A stretch of 64,000 bases of DNA from Taibaiella helva (GTDB lineage Bacteria > Bacteroidota > Bacteroidia > Chitinophagales > Chitinophagaceae): the NCBI RefSeq assembly GCF_003545695.1, contig NZ_QUZZ01000001.1, positions 1 through 64,000 of the forward strand. The letters are read 5' to 3'. Each line of letters opens with the position of its first letter. Positions within the stretch are counted from its first letter, which is position 1. The notes under the pieces were generated by a model that saw nothing but the letters and a program-made list of their open reading frames with translations, did no database searches and was not told where the DNA came from. The position numbers were made by a program, and so were the translations under genes. Shown piece by piece: positions 61,763 through 64,000 of this stretch.

Positions 61763-63316
61763 TTACAGTCCAGGCACAGCATCCAGCAATCTTCTTGTAT
61801 AAGGTTGGGCGGGGTGTTCCAGTATTTTTTGCGTCGCTCCCTGCTCTACAATCTTTCCTTTCTCCATTACGATCACACGGTTGCTGATCCTTTTCACTAC
61901 GGTAAGGTCGTGTGTAATGAACAGGTAAGTAAGCGCCATCTGCTGCTGCAGCGAAGCCAGCAACTCCAATATCTGTTCCTGTATCGTTACATCCAGCGCC
62001 GACACACTTTCATCGCAGATAATCAATCTTGGCTGTACAGCCAGGGCACGGGCAATACAGATACGCTGGCGCTGGCCGCCCGAAAACTCATGTGGGTATT
62101 TGTGCCGCGAAGCGGCCGGCAATTTTACCTTTTCCAACAGGTCTTGCACATAATTATCCACATGTTTTCTATCCGTAATGCCATGTACGAGCAAAGGTTC
62201 GGCCAGGGCATCACCTACTCTGATCCGCTGGTTCAGCGAAGCATAAGGATCCTGGAAAATGATCTGGATATCTTTGCGGAGCCGGCGCCATTGTGCCGCA
62301 TCAAATTGGGTAATATCCTGTCCCTCAAAATAAATATGACCTTCTGTTGCCGGCTGAAGGCCCAGGATGCTGCGGCTGAGTGTACTTTTTCCACAACCGG
62401 ATTCTCCCACAAGACCCAGCGTCTCGCCGGGATAAAGATCGAAGCTGACCTGGTCGACAGCGGTAAAGCTGCTGATGGTTTTCCCCAGCCAGCTGGTTTT
62501 TTCCGGATAACGTATGCACAGCTCTTTTACGGCCAGCAAGGGCTCGCCTTTACCCGTAGATTCCGGCGCATGGGTATGCTCGTTCACCTGTGGAAAAACG
62601 GAAACCACTTTTCCTTTTTCCAGCACAAGATAGTCGTCGGCCAGGGCACGCGCCAGGGCAAGGTCATGAGTGATGAACAGGATAGCCGTGCCGTACTCCT
62701 GCTGCAGCGATCGCATGAGCTGTATGATCTCTTTCTGGACGGTTACATCCAATGCTGTAGTGGGCTCATCGGCGATGAGCAGGGCAGGGTGGTTGCACAT
62801 CGCCATGGCAATCATCACTCTTTGTTTCTGCCCTCCGGAGAGCTGATGTGGATAACGTCGTAACAAACGCGCGGGATCGGGCAGCTTTACTTTTTCAAAC
62901 CAGGATAAAGCCAGGCGACGGGCTTCCTTTGTAGATAAGTCCTGGTGCGCCCTTATGGATTCGATCAGCTGGTAGCCAACAGTCTTGACAGGGTTAAGCG
63001 CAGTCATCGGCTCCTGGAAGACCATACCTACTGCCTTTCCGCGTACCAACGGCCAGTCCTTTGCCTGCAGTGTGGTCAGCTCGCCGGCGCCTTCCAGCTG
63101 CAGGCTGCCGCTGATACGGGCGTTAGCGGGCAGGAGCCCCATCAGGGCCAGGGAAGTAACCGATTTGCCGGAACCGCTCTGACCGATAAGCGCCAGCGTT
63201 TTACCGGGAGCCAGCGAAAAGGAAACTTCCTGCACGGCGTCGAAAGGCTGCGGGCCTTCAAAGCGGATGCTGAGCCGGTTGACAGTGAGGCAGTTTTTTT
63301 GCGGGGTGGCGATCAT
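61763..63316 (-). CDS. Fused two-domain oligopeptide-type ABC ATPase
   Basis: 517 residues with two nucleotide-binding domains in tandem. Domain 1: Walker A GQSGSGKS, signature LSGGQKQRV, Walker B LLIADEPTTALD. Domain 2: Walker A GESGCGKS, signature FSGGQRQRI, Walker B LIICDESVSALD. This is the DppD-DppF fusion arrangement (YejF type) for peptide uptake; the permeases and binding protein are absent here. Confidence 0.93.
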   Translation of the reverse strand: MIATPQKNCLTVNRLSIRFEGPQPFDAVQEVSFSLAPGKTLALIGQSGSGKSVTSLALMGLLPANARISGSLQLEGAGELTTLQAKDWPLVRGKAVGMVFQEPMTALNPVKTVGYQLIESIRAHQDLSTKEARRLALSWFEKVKLPDPARLLRRYPHQLSGGQKQRVMIAMAMCNHPALLIADEPTTALDVTVQKEIIQLMRSLQQEYGTAILFITHDLALARALADDYLVLEKGKVVSVFPQVNEHTHAPESTGKGEPLLAVKELCIRYPEKTSWLGKTISSFTAVDQVSFDLYPGETLGLVGESGCGKSTLSRSILGLQPATEGHIYFEGQDITQFDAAQWRRLRKDIQIIFQDPYASLNQRIRVGDALAEPLLVHGITDRKHVDNYVQDLLEKVKLPAASRHKYPHEFSGGQRQRICIARALAVQPRLIICDESVSALDVTIQEQILELLASLQQQMALTYLFITHDLTVVKRISNRVIVMEKGKIVEQGATQKILEHPAQPYTRRLLDAVPGL

Positions 63317-64000
63317 GGATCCAAAAGTAAAACCTTTTGGCCTGGAAACATAGGACCTGGCCAGCGGCTCTGTTTTGGGTGGTAATCCACAGCCTTAATT
63401 TTAATAATTTATTTTTTTAAAAAAAGGATGACTACTATTAGGGCTGTGAATATGGTGGAAACTTTTTTCTGTGCACATTGGATTTTTCAGGAAGAATGGT
63501 ATTCCCCGTTTTTTCCACAAGTGTTTATTTGACGAAAGCCTTGATTTTACTGGTATTTTCAAAGTTATTCCTTGTTGTGGATCGAAAACAGGAGGGATAA
63601 CCTTTTGCCTTGTGAAAGTTGAATATCCTGTAAAGAGAAGATGAATTTAAAGTGAAGAAATCTTTAACCATACGAGCCAAATTTATTTTTAGTTTTTATT
63701 GAGGAGGTTTTAAGAAGGGTTTAACCGGTTTCCAACAACTTTTCAGGCGTATTTGTGGGTAAATAAATGGAAAAAAGAGTGGTAAAGAAAACATGGCGTA
63801 ACAATTGCTTAATACACATTGCGGTGTGCAAAAGCAGGTGGTTTACCGGGATAAGCTTATCTATTGTAAGATAGAAGGCTTTTTAAAGTGGGGGAGGAAA
63901 AGAAGAGCTGCTCACCAGGTGTGGGCAGCTCTTCTTCCATTTCAGTTTTTATCAGCATAGGATTACCCAGGTGATTGTGGATAACCTGTTTATTTGCTTC
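63317..64000. other. Gene-free AT-rich region with DnaA-box-like sites
   Basis: No gene. Candidate DnaA boxes: TAATCCACA at 63383-63391, TTTTCCACA at 63511-63519, TGTGGATCG at 63576-63584, TGTGGGTAA at 63754-63762, and a perfect TGTGGATAA at 63976-63984. An AT-rich tract runs about 63395-63426. Possible replication origin; dnaA itself is not in view. Confidence 0.5.
63900..63936. terminator. Hairpin near the right edge
   Basis: 12-bp stem AAGAAGAGCTGC / GCAGCTCTTCTT, possibly ending a minus-strand gene beyond the window. Confidence 0.5.

Noticed and set aside
1-64000. CRISPR arrays, rRNA genes, prophage
   Set aside because: No spaced identical repeats, rRNA-like sequence or phage structural cluster was seen; the lone spike-like and sheath genes are not enough for a prophage.

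Overview
The window looks like chromosomal DNA of a Bacteroidota bacterium, most likely Chitinophagaceae. Several things point there: a PorP/SprF-type membrane protein and a type IX secretion sorting domain, a Bacteroidota-type Rho with a long charged N-terminal insert, a BlaI/BlaR1-like pair feeding an OMP_b-brl barrel protein, an HmuY-like lipoprotein, many Cys-lipidated lipoproteins, and many copies of the Bacteroidota -7 promoter element TAnnTTTG close to start codons, with few Shine-Dalgarno sequences. No rRNA, tRNA, CRISPR array or prophage block was recognised. Genus is not determinable from the sequence alone.

Layout. 1-2.1 kb is an accessory patch: the left end of an IS3-family element has run into a tandem pair of HEPN-like genes and truncated the second. 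2.1-7.1 kb carries purT, a DoxX protein, a Cys-rich four-helix copper protein, a DUF4274-like protein, a cyclase-family hydrolase and a frameshifted small secreted protein. 7.4-19.9 kb is mostly core: dnaE, a beta-helix protein without signal peptide, rho, a DsbA-like oxidoreductase, a lipoprotein SGNH hydrolase, ybeY and an RluA-type pseudouridine synthase, and tsf (without rpsB). 19.9-24.5 kb holds an HmuY-like lipoprotein, PorP/SprF, an OmpR-type regulator and a solitary sheath protein of the Bacteroidota type VI secretion system (T6SSiii TssC). 25-31 kb is a BlaI - M56 peptidase - outer-membrane barrel operon with a clear operator/promoter, plus a lipoprotein.

31.5-47 kb is housekeeping: LemA and M48 protease, dihydroorotase, HU, proline dehydrogenase, an M16 peptidase, an epimerase, pheS, a broken DUF1801 gene, and a divergent NYN nuclease / DEAD-box helicase pair. 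47-50.5 kb encodes two large secreted proteins. 51-55 kb is a signalling patch with three NarL-type response regulators and one histidine kinase that lacks the phosphoacceptor histidine. 55-63.3 kb is an array of stress/detoxification-type genes on the minus strand (AhpD-like, Crp-like, CYTH, two VOC, TetR, AlkZ-like glycosylase, DinB, a fused oligopeptide ABC ATPase); near-identical palindromes beside the TetR and VOC genes suggest a small TetR regulon. The last 680 bases have no gene, are AT-rich and carry several DnaA-box-like sequences, so a replication origin is possible.

All family calls were made by reading motifs; no database was searched. The most unusual items are the HEPN pair cut by an IS, the orphan TssC, the kinase with Lys at the His site, the TetR palindromes, the origin-like tail, and two genes broken by single-base shifts.
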